A stretch of DNA of 64,000 nt from CF-46 sp042408445 (lineage in GTDB: Bacteria; Chloroflexota; Limnocylindria; Limnocylindrales; CSP1-4). Below, in pieces: positions 17,038 through 25,080 of the stretch. Position 1 is the first letter of the stretch. The number at the start of each line of letters is the position of its first letter. Made by a program: the position numbers and the translations under genes. The stretch spans positions 99,668-163,667 of the forward strand of contig JBHORC010000016.1 of assembly GCA_042408445.1 (NCBI GenBank), in the 5' to 3' direction. Under the pieces are notes generated by a model, which saw nothing but the letters and a program-made list of their open reading frames with translations, did no database searches and was not told the origin of the DNA.

Positions 17038-18237
17038 TCAGGCGGGCGGCAGCGCCGCGCGAAGGAGCCGGACGGCGGAGCCGCCCATGACCGACGCGAT
17101 CTGGGCCTCGTCGAGACCCTGGTCAATGAGCGCCGCGGTGATGAGACCGATCCCGGAGGCATCGAAGGGGACGGGCACGGCACCATCGAAGTCCGAGCCG
17201 AGGGCCACGTGCTCGGCGCCGATCACGCTGACGGCATGCCGGATCGAGCGGGCGATCCATGTCACGTCGTCGCCGCCACACGCCGTCGGCCAGAAGCCGA
17301 TCCCGATCACGCCACCCGTCGCGGCGATGCCGCGCAGCGGTTCGTCGCTCAGGTTCCGCGTGTTGTCGGCGACGGCACGGACGCCGGTGTGCGAGCAGAG
17401 CACCGGTCGCGTCGCCACCGCGAGCACGTCGTCGATCGTCGCTTCGGACGCGTGGGCCACGTCGACGAGGATCCGCTGCCGTTCCAGCTCCGCGACGAGG
17501 TCGCGACCCGCGACCGTCAGTCCGCCCTTCCCCACGCCGTGCGCCGACCCGGCGAACGCGTTGTCGAAGAAGTGGGCGAGGCCGACGCACCGGTATCCCG
17601 CCGCGGACAGACGGGCGACGTGCTCCACGCGCCCGTCGAGCGCGTGGGCGCCCTCGATCGCGAGCAGCGCGCCGACGAGCGTCGGGTCGCCCGACCTCCG
17701 GTCCAGGAACCGATCGAGATCGGCTGCGGACCGGATCAGGCTCAGCTGACCGCCGGAGCGCTCCGCCGTCCGCCGGAGCCGGGCCGCCTGGTATTCCGCT
17801 CGGGCGAGCAGGCTCCGCCAGGTCGCCGGCGGCCAGCCCTGGACGAGCGCGATCGTCCGGATGTCGTCGGAGCGGTCGTCGTTCCGTTCGATGTTCAGGT
17901 GCCGCGGAACCCTGGTTGCGACGGCGAACACCTGGAGCGCGACGTTGCCCTCGACGAGCCGCGGGACGTCGACGTGGCCGCGGTCCGCCCGGCGGAGCAG
18001 GTCCCGGCCCCACAGCAGCGAGTCGGCGTGAAGATCGACGATCGTCAGTCGCTCCTGGAGATCGGCGGCGCGTCCGGGAAGCGCGTAGGGACCCGGCTCG
18101 CCCACCGGATTGAGCCGGCGCTCGGTTCGGGCGGACAGCCAGTCCGCGACGAGCCGCCGACCCACGGTGCCAGCAAGGGCAACGCCGGCGCCCGCCGCCG
18201 CGGTGATCGCGACCGGCCTCCGTCGCGGCGACTTCAC
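17038..18237 (-). CDS. Membrane dipeptidase (peptidase M19)
   Basis: Zinc dipeptidase of the renal dipeptidase family, 399 residues. The first 35 residues (basic start, then an Ala/Gly/Val-rich segment) look like a signal anchor, so the enzyme likely faces outside. Zinc and catalytic residues are visible: HxD in VDLHADS, the bridging Glu in AIEGAHALDG, His in VDVAHAS, His in CSHTG and Asp in GSDFDG. Family members cut dipeptides, including those with D-residues, and some beta-lactams. It lies between an ABC exporter gene (13 bases upstream) and glyQS on the same strand. Confidence 0.9.
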   Translation of the reverse strand: MKSPRRRPVAITAAAGAGVALAGTVGRRLVADWLSARTERRLNPVGEPGPYALPGRAADLQERLTIVDLHADSLLWGRDLLRRADRGHVDVPRLVEGNVALQVFAVATRVPRHLNIERNDDRSDDIRTIALVQGWPPATWRSLLARAEYQAARLRRTAERSGGQLSLIRSAADLDRFLDRRSGDPTLVGALLAIEGAHALDGRVEHVARLSAAGYRCVGLAHFFDNAFAGSAHGVGKGGLTVAGRDLVAELERQRILVDVAHASEATIDDVLAVATRPVLCSHTGVRAVADNTRNLSDEPLRGIAATGGVIGIGFWPTACGGDDVTWIARSIRHAVSVIGAEHVALGSDFDGAVPVPFDASGIGLITAALIDQGLDEAQIASVMGGSAVRLLRAALPPA

Positions 18238-18250
18238 CGAGGCTCAGCGG

Positions 18251-20413
18251 TCACGGGTGGAACACGTCGACCGGCTCGCCGGAGCTGCGCCGCGGACCGC
18301 CGCCGTCGCCGCGTCCGCCGGCCGCTCCGTCCTGGGCGTCCGGATCTGCATCGTCGAGCTGTCCGACGCCGCCGATGTCACCGAGGCCGTCGACCGATGC
18401 TCCGGTGTAGGCGGCCGCCTGCAGGGTGAAGAGCCGCGCGTACCGGCCACCGAGCGCCATCAGCTCGTCGTGCGTGCCCTGCTCGACGAGCGCGCCGTGC
18501 TCGAAGAACAGGATCCGGTCGGCCTGGCGAACGGTCGAGAACCGGTGCGAGATGTAGATCGCCGTCCGGCCCGCCGCAAGTCGCCGCAATCGGGCGAACA
18601 GCTCGAACTCGGCCTGGGCGTCCAGCGCGGAGGTCGGCTCGTCGAGGACGAGGATCCGGGCGTCGCGCATGAACGCCCGGCCCAGCGCGATCTTCTGCCA
18701 CTCGCCGCCGGACAGCTCGACGCCGCCGTCGAACCACTTCCCGAGCGGCGTGTCCCAGCCCTCGGGCAGCCGGCCGAGGAGGCTGTCGGCGCCGCCCCGC
18801 GCAGCCGCGTCCTCGACGGCTGTCCGATCCTCGATCCGGTCGAGCTCGCCCAGGCCGATGTTCTCCGCCGCCGTCGCCTGGTAGGTCACGTAGTCCTGGA
18901 ACATCCCGCCGATCAGGCGCCGGACGTCCGTCGGGTCGAGCTCGCGGAGGTCGACCCCATCGAGGAGGATCCGGCCTTCGGTGGGATCGTAGAGGCGGCA
19001 GACGAGCTTGATCAGCGTCGACTTGCCCGCGCCGTTCCGGCCGACGACCGCCACGGTCTCGCCGGGCGCGATCCGGAGACTCACGTCGTGGAGCGCCTCG
19101 CGGCCGGAGTTCGGGTAGGCGAACGAGACGTGCTCGAAGACGATCTCGCCGGGCGCGGACGCCGCGTCGAGGCGGGTGAGGGCCGGAACCGCCCCGGGAA
19201 CGCGCGCGCGCTCCGCCGTCCCGGCGCCGGAGGCGTGGGCGGTCCCGGTCGCCGCCGCCGTGTCCGAAGCGGCCGGCGCGCGGCCCGCCTCGATGCCGTA
19301 GGGCGTCTGCAGCAGGTCGAAGAGGTCGTTCAGGTAGAGCTGGTTCTCGTACATCGAGCCGAACCCGCTCAGCAGCCCCTGGACCGATGTCTGCACGGAC
19401 GACGCGGCCTGCGTGTACAGCGTGAGGTCGCCGAGCGTCAGCCGGCCGGCGATCGCCTGGAACGCGACGTACAGGTACGTGAGCGAGCCGGCGAGTGTCG
19501 TGACGGTGCTCCACACGAAACCCGCGAAGTAGCGTCCGACGACGAGGCCCCGCTGCCGATCCTGGTAGACGCCGGCGAGCTGGCGGAACCGGTCGATGAA
19601 GTACGGCCCGAGACCGAACAGCTTCACCTCCTTGGCGTAGGAGTCGGTCGTGACGAGGGTCGTCAGGTAGTCCATCCGCCGCCGGAGCGGCGACGCCCAG
19701 CGCGCGAAGCTGTAGCCGCGCCAGCCGTACCGGGTGTCGGCGATGAACGCCGGGATCGGGGCGAGCAGGGCGACGAGCGCGAGCAACGGGCTCAGGGCGA
19801 TCAGCAGCGCGATCATCGAGCCGAAGGCGATCGCCGTCTGGATCAGGCCGAACACGCCGCTGACCATGAACAGGGGCCGGGTCGAGGCGCCCTGCTGCGC
19901 CCGCCGGAGCAGGTCGTAGGAGGTCGAGTCCTCGAAGAACTCGAGGTCGAGGCGCGCGGCGTGATCCATGATCTGGAGCTGGATCGTGTTCGTCACGCGT
20001 TCCTGGAGGAGCTGCTGGCACACGTTCCGGAGCGTCGAGAGGAACTGCGACACGGCGTACACGACGAACTGGGCGACCGCGAGAACGATCACGGCGCCGA
20101 TCACGTCGACGGTCCACGGGCCGATCGGGACGACATCGGGGAGCGCCGGGTTCGCCCGGACGGTGATCGCCCGGACGACCGCGTCGACGAGGAGTTTCGC
20201 GGTGACGGCCGTGACCGCGGGCACGATGCCGGCGAGGATCGTCGCGACCGCGAGGCCAAAGGTGAGCAGCCGGCTCGCCGACCACACGAGGCCAATGACG
20301 CGCGGCACGGCGCCGGCGGTCGCCCGGACGGACTGGCCCGCACGGCGAAGGCGGCCGCGGAGGTCCGTCGGCGCATCGCTCGGCGGATCCGGGATGTCCG
20401 GTGATCCGGTCAA
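18251..20413 (-). CDS. ABC exporter, fused membrane and ATPase domains
   Basis: A half-transporter of about 720 residues: six hydrophobic segments in residues 40-350, a Pro/Ala-rich linker of about 50 residues, then an ATPase domain. The ATPase has Walker A VVGRNGAGKSTL, signature LSGGEWQKIALGRA, Walker B ILVLDEPTSALD and the switch His in ISHRFSTV. A Gly/Asp-rich tail of about 40 residues follows. The start is uncertain: no ATG or GTG is available after the GNAT stop, so the TTG at 20413 with GGAG upstream was chosen. Exported substrate is unknown; it may act as a homodimer since no partner half is adjacent. Confidence 0.85.
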   Translation of the reverse strand: MTGSPDIPDPPSDAPTDLRGRLRRAGQSVRATAGAVPRVIGLVWSASRLLTFGLAVATILAGIVPAVTAVTAKLLVDAVVRAITVRANPALPDVVPIGPWTVDVIGAVIVLAVAQFVVYAVSQFLSTLRNVCQQLLQERVTNTIQLQIMDHAARLDLEFFEDSTSYDLLRRAQQGASTRPLFMVSGVFGLIQTAIAFGSMIALLIALSPLLALVALLAPIPAFIADTRYGWRGYSFARWASPLRRRMDYLTTLVTTDSYAKEVKLFGLGPYFIDRFRQLAGVYQDRQRGLVVGRYFAGFVWSTVTTLAGSLTYLYVAFQAIAGRLTLGDLTLYTQAASSVQTSVQGLLSGFGSMYENQLYLNDLFDLLQTPYGIEAGRAPAASDTAAATGTAHASGAGTAERARVPGAVPALTRLDAASAPGEIVFEHVSFAYPNSGREALHDVSLRIAPGETVAVVGRNGAGKSTLIKLVCRLYDPTEGRILLDGVDLRELDPTDVRRLIGGMFQDYVTYQATAAENIGLGELDRIEDRTAVEDAAARGGADSLLGRLPEGWDTPLGKWFDGGVELSGGEWQKIALGRAFMRDARILVLDEPTSALDAQAEFELFARLRRLAAGRTAIYISHRFSTVRQADRILFFEHGALVEQGTHDELMALGGRYARLFTLQAAAYTGASVDGLGDIGGVGQLDDADPDAQDGAAGGRGDGGGPRRSSGEPVDVFHP

Positions 20414-20490
20414 CCCGCTCTCCCGCCCCTCGATGCCGGGCCGGTTCGAGCGTCGCAGGACGTTGCCGCGCGGGATGATCGGCGGGCCGC

Positions 20491-20985
20491 TCAGCCTGCG
20501 CCTCCACGAAGCTCGAGCCGGAGCACGTCCTCGCCGTCCACGACCCGATCCGTCTTCTCGAAGCCGTAGTGGAGGTAGAACGGCTGCGGCGAGCCGTCGC
20601 CGGCGGCGCAGCTCGTGAACAGGACGTCCCCGTTCGGTCGCGATCGGACGTAGCCCGCGACGGCGTCGATCGTCGCCCGACCGTAGCCGCGACCCTGGAA
20701 CGGCTCGTCGATGAGCAGACGCCAGAGGAAGTACGGCCCGACGATCGCCGGTTCGGCGGCCAGCGTTGCCGTGGGGATGTCGTCGCTGATCATCGCGAAG
20801 CCGACGAGCTGGTCGGCGTCGTGGACGGACCACATCCGGGGGCAGGCGATCGCGTCCACGATCGCGTCCTCGAAGTGGCTCTCCATCGAGCCGAGGTAGC
20901 GCTCCTGGCCGGGCGCGCGACCGAGCCGCAGGACGGCCGCGCGATCGGCGTCCGTTGCGATGTCACGGAGCTGGACGGTCGCCAT
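20491..20985 (-). CDS. GNAT-family N-acetyltransferase
   Basis: A 164-residue acetyltransferase fold. Acetyl-CoA binding is indicated by FLWRLLIDEPFQGRGYGRA, where QGRGYG is motif A, and the C-terminal FYLHYGFEKTD is motif B. The pattern resembles diamine or spermidine acetyltransferases of the BltD/SpeG-like group, but this is a loose likeness. The ATG begins one base after the stop of recO, suggesting co-translation, while the ABC gene follows after 77 bases. Confidence 0.82.
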   Translation of the reverse strand: MATVQLRDIATDADRAAVLRLGRAPGQERYLGSMESHFEDAIVDAIACPRMWSVHDADQLVGFAMISDDIPTATLAAEPAIVGPYFLWRLLIDEPFQGRGYGRATIDAVAGYVRSRPNGDVLFTSCAAGDGSPQPFYLHYGFEKTDRVVDGEDVLRLELRGGAG

Positions 20986-20986
20986 G

Positions 20987-21808
20987 TCAGGACGGGAGGA
21001 CCACCGGTCGAACCGCCGGGATGGCCGGAGCCAGGCCCGGCTCGTGCCGGATCTCGTCGAGGAACGCGAGCGACCGTGCGTCGCGCTCGAGGGCATGGCG
21101 GAGGAACTCGCGCATCGCCGACTCGACCTCCCGCTCGGTCGCGACGGCGAGCCGGAGCCCGGCGAGCGCCTCGACGTCCTGGCGCTGATACGCCTTGAGG
21201 AGCTTCAGGCCGTCGAGCGTCAGTCCCGTTCGCTCGTGGGGCGGGCCCGGGCAGCGCGCGCACAGGACGCCACCGAGCGGCGGAACCCAGCGGAAGCGGC
21301 CGTCGACCTCGAGGACGCGGTCACACTCGACGCAGCGGTCGACCTCCGGGCGTACGCCGAGCTCGTCCGCCAGATGCATCTCGTACCAGCGCGCGACGCG
21401 TCCGGGCGCCATGCCGGCGTCGAGGAGCTCGTAGGCGCGTCGGAGGAGCGCATAGACCGCCTCCGCTGCGTGCCGCTCCTCGAGGGAGCGGTCCGCGAGC
21501 TCGGCGATGTACCAGGCGGTCGCGGCACTCTCCAGCGAGTCGCGGAGGTTCAGCCAGGCGTGGCCCACCCGGACCTCGGTGACGACCTCGAAGGTCCGGC
21601 CCCGGGCCAGCGCCACGTGCAGCTCGGCGAACGGCTCGAGCGACCCACCGAGTCGCGAGGTCGGCCGGCGGATTCCCTTGGCAATCGCCTTGAGCTTGCC
21701 ACCGGCCGGTGTGATCAGGGTCAGGATCCGATCCGCCTCGCCGTAGTCGAACCTGGAGAGGACGATCGCATCGGTCGAATATCGGCGCGGGATGGGCACG
21801 ATCGGCAC
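20987..21808 (-). CDS. recO: DNA repair protein RecO
   Basis: Recombination mediator that with RecR and RecF loads RecA on gaps and anneals SSB-coated strands. The 273 residues contain the N-terminal OB fold (TDAIVLSRFDYGEADRILTL, with the conserved GEADR), the helical middle part, and a zinc finger made of CVEC and CARC around residues 185-212. The start GTG at 21808 is one of two close GTGs (the other is at 21799). It heads the recO-GNAT unit and is divergent from the polyprenyl synthase gene. Confidence 0.93.
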   Translation of the reverse strand: MPIVPIPRRYSTDAIVLSRFDYGEADRILTLITPAGGKLKAIAKGIRRPTSRLGGSLEPFAELHVALARGRTFEVVTEVRVGHAWLNLRDSLESAATAWYIAELADRSLEERHAAEAVYALLRRAYELLDAGMAPGRVARWYEMHLADELGVRPEVDRCVECDRVLEVDGRFRWVPPLGGVLCARCPGPPHERTGLTLDGLKLLKAYQRQDVEALAGLRLAVATEREVESAMREFLRHALERDARSLAFLDEIRHEPGLAPAIPAVRPVVLPS

Positions 21809-22051
21809 GGTAGCACCTCGTCCGGTCGAACACCGTCACGTTCGATCCGTGGGTTCGGCGCGCGGCTCCCTCGGCCGTCCGGCTCGGTGATCCGGAGGGC
21901 GGCGGGCGGCGTACCCATGACAGACGCCGGTCCGGTCGCGTCCCCCGAGCCGGCGTCTCCTCCCCTGCCCGCGCCTGCTTCGGCGCCCGTCTCGTCGTTC
22001 GCCGCGCAACAGGCTACTTCGCAGGTGCACGTTTGTCGGATTCCGGCTACG

Positions 22052-23086
22052 ATGGCGCCGATGACGACCACGCAGCCGGTCCTCGAGGCCGCCGCCCTGA
22101 TCGCCGACACGGAGGAGGAGATCCTCCGGGTCCTCGGGAATCACGATCCGTCGGCCGCGGGCGTGTACGACATGATCCGCTACCACCTCGGCCTGGACGG
22201 CTCCGGAGCGTCCGCGGGGAAGCGGATGCGGCCGCTCCTCGGGCTCCTCGCCTATGCCTCGATCGCGGGCGACTACCGCCGGGCGCTGCCGGGCGCTGCG
22301 GCGGTCGAGCTCGGCCACAACTTCAGCCTCGTCCACGACGACATCGAGGACGGCGACCGCGAGCGTCGCCACCGGCCGACGGTCTGGGCGCTGCACGGCG
22401 TCGCCCAGGCGATCAACACCGGCGACATGCTCTTCAGCCTGAGCCGGATGGCCCTCCACCGCCTGTCGGACCTCGGCTTCAGCGACACGAAGGTCCTCCG
22501 GCTCATGCGGCTCTACGACGAGACGTGCGTGGCCCTGTGCGAGGGCCAGTACATCGACATCGCCACGAGCGAGCGGGACGACCTGATGTCGGTCGAGCTG
22601 TACTTCGACATGATCGGGCGGAAGACGGCCGCGCTGATCGCGGCATCGATCGAGGCGGGCGCGCTCCTCGCGACCGACGACGAGCAGGTCATCGCCCGAT
22701 ACCGCGGCTTCGGCTGGGCGCTCGGTCTCGCGTTCCAGCTGAACGACGACCTGCTCGGGATCTGGGGATCCGAGCAGTCGACCGGGAAGCAGGCCTCGGA
22801 CATCGCGCGGCGCAAGAAGACCCTGCCGGTGATCTACGCGTTCGAGCACGCCGGCCCCGAGGATCGTGAGCGGCTCGCGACGCTGTACGGCAACGGCGGC
22901 CCGACCCAGGACGACGTCGCGGAGATCGTGGCCATCCTCGAGCGGACCGGCGCCCGCGACTACACCCGTGACCAGGCCCGCCGGTACCGGGATGAGGCGC
23001 TCGCGGAGCTCGACGGCGCGCGGGTCGTCGACGGCGACGCCCGGGCCCGGCTCGAAGAGGTGATCGTCTCGGTCATCGCGGCCTGA
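22052..23086 (+). CDS. Polyprenyl diphosphate synthase
   Basis: Trans-isoprenyl chain elongation enzyme that adds isopentenyl units to allylic diphosphates. The first aspartate-rich motif is in HNFSLVHDDIEDGDRERR, followed by the basic RRHRPTVW; the second motif is FQLNDDLLGIWG with the usual KKTLPVIYA lysines after it. The residues before the first motif (GHNFSLVH) include bulky Phe, which hints at a short product such as farnesyl or geranylgeranyl diphosphate. The 344-residue form starts at ATG 22052; an ATG nine bases later and an upstream ATG at 21917 that would add a Pro/Ala-rich leader are alternatives. The precursor-pathway gene ispE lies 4 kb away on the other strand. Confidence 0.9.
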   Translation: MAPMTTTQPVLEAAALIADTEEEILRVLGNHDPSAAGVYDMIRYHLGLDGSGASAGKRMRPLLGLLAYASIAGDYRRALPGAAAVELGHNFSLVHDDIEDGDRERRHRPTVWALHGVAQAINTGDMLFSLSRMALHRLSDLGFSDTKVLRLMRLYDETCVALCEGQYIDIATSERDDLMSVELYFDMIGRKTAALIAASIEAGALLATDDEQVIARYRGFGWALGLAFQLNDDLLGIWGSEQSTGKQASDIARRKKTLPVIYAFEHAGPEDRERLATLYGNGGPTQDDVAEIVAILERTGARDYTRDQARRYRDEALAELDGARVVDGDARARLEEVIVSVIAA

Positions 23087-23103
23087 CGGTCGGTCGCGGT
23101 CGC

Positions 23104-23176
23104 GGGTCTCGGGGCGCGCCGCCGTCTCGGGCCGCGGTCTCGGGTCTCGGGGCGCGCGCCGCGGTCTCGGGCCGCG
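23104..23176. repeat. Two imperfect ~40-bp GC-rich repeats
   Basis: The block GGGTCTCGGGGCGCGC appears at 23104-23119 and 23142-23157, and the block GCsGTCTCGGGCCGCG (s is C or G) at 23121-23136 and 23161-23176, giving the order A-B-A-B. The shared core GTCTCGGG thus occurs four times in 73 bp, starting 18 bases after the polyprenyl synthase stop. Confidence 0.75.
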
Positions 23177-23184
23177 TCAAGCCT

Positions 23185-23351
23185 GCTTGTTGGTCCAGGA
23201 CCAACAAGCGTCGTCCGGGAACGCGGCCTCAGCGATGGGGCGGCCCCTCAGCCGACGTTCGTTGGTCCACGACCCACGTTCATCGTCCCGGAGCGGTCGA
23301 ATTGCGACCACGCGCGGTGACGGCCGACCCTTGTTGGTTGTCACCCAACAA
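23185..23351. repeat. Three palindromes at exact 72-bp spacing
   Basis: First palindrome 23185-23209: GCTTGTTGGTCC and its perfect reverse complement around one A at 23197. Second, 23260-23278: CGTTGGTC and GACCCACG (one mismatch) around CAC, centre 23269. Third, 23331-23351: TTGTTGGTTG and CACCCAACAA (one mismatch) around T at 23341. The centres are 72 bp apart both times. The flanks also align partly when placed 72 bp apart (GCCGAC begins the second and third units), so this looks like an old, decayed 72-bp tandem repeat whose palindromic core has been kept. Confidence 0.75.
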
Positions 23352-23552
23352 CGTGGCCGGATCGCCGTGCCGCGGCCCCTGTATCCACGAGGGCTACAAG
23401 TGCCGTCCGGCGGCTCGTGCGGGACGCTGGACTGCCTCCTTCGCCGACAAGCGTTGCGTGGGGAGCGACAAACGCCGGCCGAACGGCGAATTGGCCGCCG
23501 GAGCGGCGTCCTCGGCGTTCGCTTGTAGTCGCGGCAGAAACAACGTCCGCGG

Positions 23553-23636
23553 GCGGGCCCGGATCGGGGCGGCGCGGCTTGCGGGCCCGGATCGGGGCGG
23601 CGCGGCTGGGGGCCCGGATCGGGGCCGCGCGGCTGG
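23553..23636. repeat. Three 28-bp tandem copies
   Basis: Copies at 23553-23580, 23581-23608 and 23609-23636 share the core GGGCCCGGATCGGGGC. The first two differ only at the last base; the third has three or four changes. A period of 28 is not a multiple of three, so the repeat is not coding. It sits about 110 bp from the stop of the CBS-domain gene. Confidence 0.85.
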
Positions 23637-23745
23637 CGGTGTCCGGCCGAGGCAGCTGGCGGCGATCCGCGGCTGGGCCGCGCCGCGGCTGGTGCCCGGC
23701 GGCGCCCGGGTCGGCCCGGATTGGCACCGAGCGGCGCAACCCCGG

Positions 23746-25080
23746 CTAGCGGTCCCCGTCCTCGTCGGGGCGGGGCGCGTCGGGATCCACAGGCGGCCGC
23801 CGAACCACCAGGACCTTCCCGACGCGGCGGCCGTCGGTCGACTCGACCGTCAGGTGCAGCCCATCGACGTCGATCTCGTCGCCCGGCGCCGGTACGCCAC
23901 CGATCCGGTGATAGATCAGCCCGCCGACGGTGTCGTACTCGTCGTCGTCCTCGAGGGCGAGGTTCGTGTCGAACAGGTCGGCGAGGTCGTCGACATCGGC
24001 CCGCCCGTCCACGCGCGCCTCGTCGTCCGAGATCCGCACGATCATCGGCTCCTCGACGTCGTACTCGTCCTGGATCTCCCCCACGATCTCCTCGAGGAGG
24101 TCCTCGATCGTCACCAGGCCGGCCGTCCCGCCGTACTCGTCGAGCACGATCGCGATGTGGACCTTCCGGCGCTGGAACTCATGGAGCAGGTCGTCGATCG
24201 TCATCGACTCGGGCACGAACACCGGCGTCCGGAGCAGTGCGCGCAGGTTCGGTCGCGGCCCGGAGGCGGACTTCAGGTACGGCAGCAGGTCCTTCGCGTA
24301 GAGGATCCCAACGACCTCGTCGATCGATTCCTCGTAGACGGGGATCCGGCTGTGGCCCTCGTCGACCAGCTTGTCGATCGTCTCCTCGAGGCTCGCCGAC
24401 GCCGGCAGGGCCGCGATCGCGATCCGCGGGATCATCACCTCGTGGAGGCGCCGCTCGCCGAGCTCGATGACCGCGTTGATCATCTGTTCTTCCTCGGCCT
24501 CGAGCACGCCCTGCTCCCCGCCGCGCTCCACGATCAGGCGGAGCTCCTCCGCCGAGATCTGGGCCTCGTTCGTCACCTGAGCGCCGAACAGCCCGGCGAT
24601 CGCCCGCGTCGTGCCGGTCAGGATCGCGATCACCGGGCCGAGGAGGCGGGCGAGGAACTCAATCGGGATCGCGAGCGTGAGCGCCCAGCGCTCGGGGTTC
24701 GACAAGGCGAGCGTCTTCGGGACGAGCTCCGCGAAGATGATCGTGAACAGGGCGAGGACGACCGTCACCACGATCAGGGCAAGGCCGTCGGCCGTGCCGT
24801 GCTCCAGCCCAGCCGCCTCGAGGACGCGTGTGAGCGCGGTGGCGAGGTTGACCGCGGCGAAGGCCGACGCGAAGAAGCCGATGACCGTCAGCCCGAGCTG
24901 TGACACCGCGAGGAACTTGCCGGGATCGTCCTGGAGCCGCCTGACCCGGCGCGCCCCCGCGCTCCCCTCCTCGGCGAGCTGCTCCACGCGGCTCCGCCGC
25001 GTCGACACGAGCGCGATCTCGGCCGCGACGAAGAACCCCTCGAGCAGGGTCAGGAAGACGATGACGAGGATGTCGATCAC
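23746..25080 (-). CDS. CNNM/CorC-type membrane protein with CBS pair
   Basis: A 444-residue protein with three modules: an N-terminal DUF21 membrane domain with about four hydrophobic segments (residues 1-165), a pair of CBS domains (about 190-320; HSRIPVYEESIDEVVGIL and VHIAIVLDEYGGTAGLVT) and a C-terminal CorC/HlyC domain (about 345-430) that begins after an acidic run. Such proteins are linked with magnesium or cobalt export; older annotation calls them hemolysin-like without good reason. The GTG start overlaps the glmU stop by four bases (GTGA). It is the last gene of the long minus-strand array. Confidence 0.9.
   Translation of the reverse strand: MIDILVIVFLTLLEGFFVAAEIALVSTRRSRVEQLAEEGSAGARRVRRLQDDPGKFLAVSQLGLTVIGFFASAFAAVNLATALTRVLEAAGLEHGTADGLALIVVTVVLALFTIIFAELVPKTLALSNPERWALTLAIPIEFLARLLGPVIAILTGTTRAIAGLFGAQVTNEAQISAEELRLIVERGGEQGVLEAEEEQMINAVIELGERRLHEVMIPRIAIAALPASASLEETIDKLVDEGHSRIPVYEESIDEVVGILYAKDLLPYLKSASGPRPNLRALLRTPVFVPESMTIDDLLHEFQRRKVHIAIVLDEYGGTAGLVTIEDLLEEIVGEIQDEYDVEEPMIVRISDDEARVDGRADVDDLADLFDTNLALEDDDEYDTVGGLIYHRIGGVPAPGDEIDVDGLHLTVESTDGRRVGKVLVVRRPPVDPDAPRPDEDGDR

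Larger units (their letters stand above)
23087..23745. other. 659-bp gene-free repeat-rich stretch between convergent genes
   Basis: No reading frame here looks like a protein: open frames in all directions have random composition and no family resemblance. It contains three unlike repeat sets: two 40-bp GC-rich repeats, three palindromes at 72-bp spacing, and three 28-bp tandem copies. It separates the stops of the polyprenyl synthase (plus) and the CBS-domain protein (minus), so terminators for both should lie inside, but no stem with a T-run was found. Confidence 0.7.

Noticed and set aside
21826..21845. Inverted repeat TCGAAC / GTTCGA in the recO leader region as an operator
   Set aside because: Six-base arms with an eight-base spacer are expected often by chance; no promoter box nearby supports it.
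23185..23351. CRISPR array
   Set aside because: The 72-bp period is about right, but there are only three units, the repeats differ at many positions, the spacer parts are partly alike, and no cas gene is near.
23187..23739. Small proteins coded in the repeat-rich gap
   Set aside because: Open frames on both strands cross non-coding tandem repeats of period 28, have random composition and lack ribosome sites.
23302..24903. Plus-strand 533-codon frame crossing the repeats into the CBS-domain gene
   Set aside because: It is antisense to a clear CNNM/CorC protein; its Arg/Asp-rich, domain-free sequence is a shadow.
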